Shown here one piece after another: positions 5,314-5,773 of a DNA stretch of 5,773 nucleotides. How positions within the stretch are numbered: the stretch's first letter is position 1; each line of letters opens with the position of its first letter. The stretch is taken from contig CALJBF010000159.1 in assembly GCA_938027385.1 (NCBI GenBank), forward strand, positions 1-5,773, written 5' to 3'. The notes beneath the pieces are model-generated. The model saw only the letters and a list, made by a program, of their open reading frames with translations, did no database searches and had not been told where the DNA came from. The translations under genes were made by a program, and so were the position numbers. The DNA comes from an uncultured Porphyromonadaceae bacterium. GTDB lineage: Bacteria > Bacteroidota > Bacteroidia > Bacteroidales > Muribaculaceae.

Positions 5314-5773
5314 ATGGTAGAGTCGCTGATACATATACTTACAAGCGGACTGCTTATCGGCGTGTTCGTGTCGGCGCCGATGGGGCCGATCGGCATGCTT
5401 GTGATACAGCGCACCTTGAACAAGGGGCGCTGGGCGGCCTTTTTCACCGGCCTTGGTGCCGCGCTTTCCGACCTGACGTACTCGTTGCTGACGGGCCTGG
5501 GACTGTCGTTCGTCACTGATTTCATCACCGCCAACGAGCTGTTGCTGCAGATTCTGGGGTCGGTGGTGCTGATCGGGTTCGGCATATATCTGTTCCGCAA
5601 GAGTCCGTCGCTGGCCATCAAGCCCACCGACACGGCGCCCAACAACTACTGGAGCGATTTCGCCACCGGTTTCCTCTTCACATTCGCCAACCCGCTGATT
5701 CTGTTCTTCATAATAGGTCTGTTCGCACGTTTCAATTTTCTGCTGCCCGAGTTCAGGTATTACCACTACATAC
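5314..5773 (+). CDS. LysE/RhtB-family amino-acid exporter, 3' end outside the window
   Basis: The first 153 residues are present and the frame is open to the window edge; the family is usually about 200-230 residues long. The N-terminus shows the LysE hallmark: a first helix (about 5-24) running into SAPMGPIGMLVIQRTLNKGR (20-39), then a helix with FFTGLGAALSDLTYSLLTGLG (43-63), a helix about 77-94 ending in YLFRKSP, and FATGFLFTFANPLILFFIIGLFA (116-138) with the typical NP within a membrane helix. It should be an inner-membrane exporter of amino acids or related metabolites; the substrate cannot be told from sequence. The start is secure, because an in-frame TAG lies at 5293-5295 and the next Met falls inside the PMGP motif. 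It is divergent from the flavodoxin gene. Confidence 0.9.
   Translation, partial: MVESLIHILTSGLLIGVFVSAPMGPIGMLVIQRTLNKGRWAAFFTGLGAALSDLTYSLLTGLGLSFVTDFITANELLLQILGSVVLIGFGIYLFRKSPSLAIKPTDTAPNNYWSDFATGFLFTFANPLILFFIIGLFARFNFLLPEFRYYHYI

Noticed and set aside
5151..5766. Two minus-strand open frames over the exporter gene
   Set aside because: The plus strand encodes a clear LysE-family membrane protein over the same bases; the minus-strand translations are low-information shadows.

Overview
The window looks like chromosomal DNA of a gut-type Bacteroidales bacterium. A relatively GC-rich member such as the Muribaculaceae is my best guess, but the family is not proven. Four things point this way: BspA-like leucine-rich repeat protein with a short C-terminal tail of the kind common in gut Bacteroidales; coiled-coil and flavodoxin lipoproteins of Bacteroidales type; start codons with no clear Shine-Dalgarno sequence; and promoter elements of Bacteroides form (TTTG at about -33, TAnnTTTG at about -7) in front of several genes.

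Layout. Positions 1-202 hold no gene that I can support, but are rich in hairpins: an inverted repeat at 11-55 and a minus-strand intrinsic terminator at 58-81. A secreted leucine-rich repeat protein follows (203-1315, minus). An AT-rich spacer (1316-1601) holds nested dyad symmetries that may control it. Next is a two-gene minus-strand operon: a LytTR response regulator (1602-2297) downstream of its LytS-type membrane histidine kinase (2319-3344). A 154-bp divergent promoter region separates it from a plus-strand coiled-coil lipoprotein (3499-4365), which ends in a strong terminator (4391-4444). A convergent minus-strand lipoprotein flavodoxin (4503-5081) follows. After a 232-bp spacer, a LysE/RhtB-type exporter starts at 5314 and runs off the window's end.

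How the parts may work together. The kinase and regulator form a signal-transduction pair. The kinase promoter places the predicted transcription start practically on its ATG, so the operon may be read from a leaderless mRNA. In the same divergent region, a direct repeat of GTTTACA with 21-bp periodicity lies 3 bp upstream of the -33 box of the lipoprotein gene. Direct repeats at this spacing are the classic binding layout of LytTR domains. The coiled-coil lipoprotein is therefore a plausible direct target of the neighbouring regulator, and the pair may also regulate itself. The leucine-rich repeat gene, with its own dyad-rich upstream region, is a second possible target. The flavodoxin and exporter show no visible link to this circuit.

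No dramatic new system (CRISPR, mobile element, phage defence) is visible. The most interesting material is regulatory: the divergent promoter region, the dyads before the leucine-rich repeat gene, and the mutually exclusive hairpins after it.
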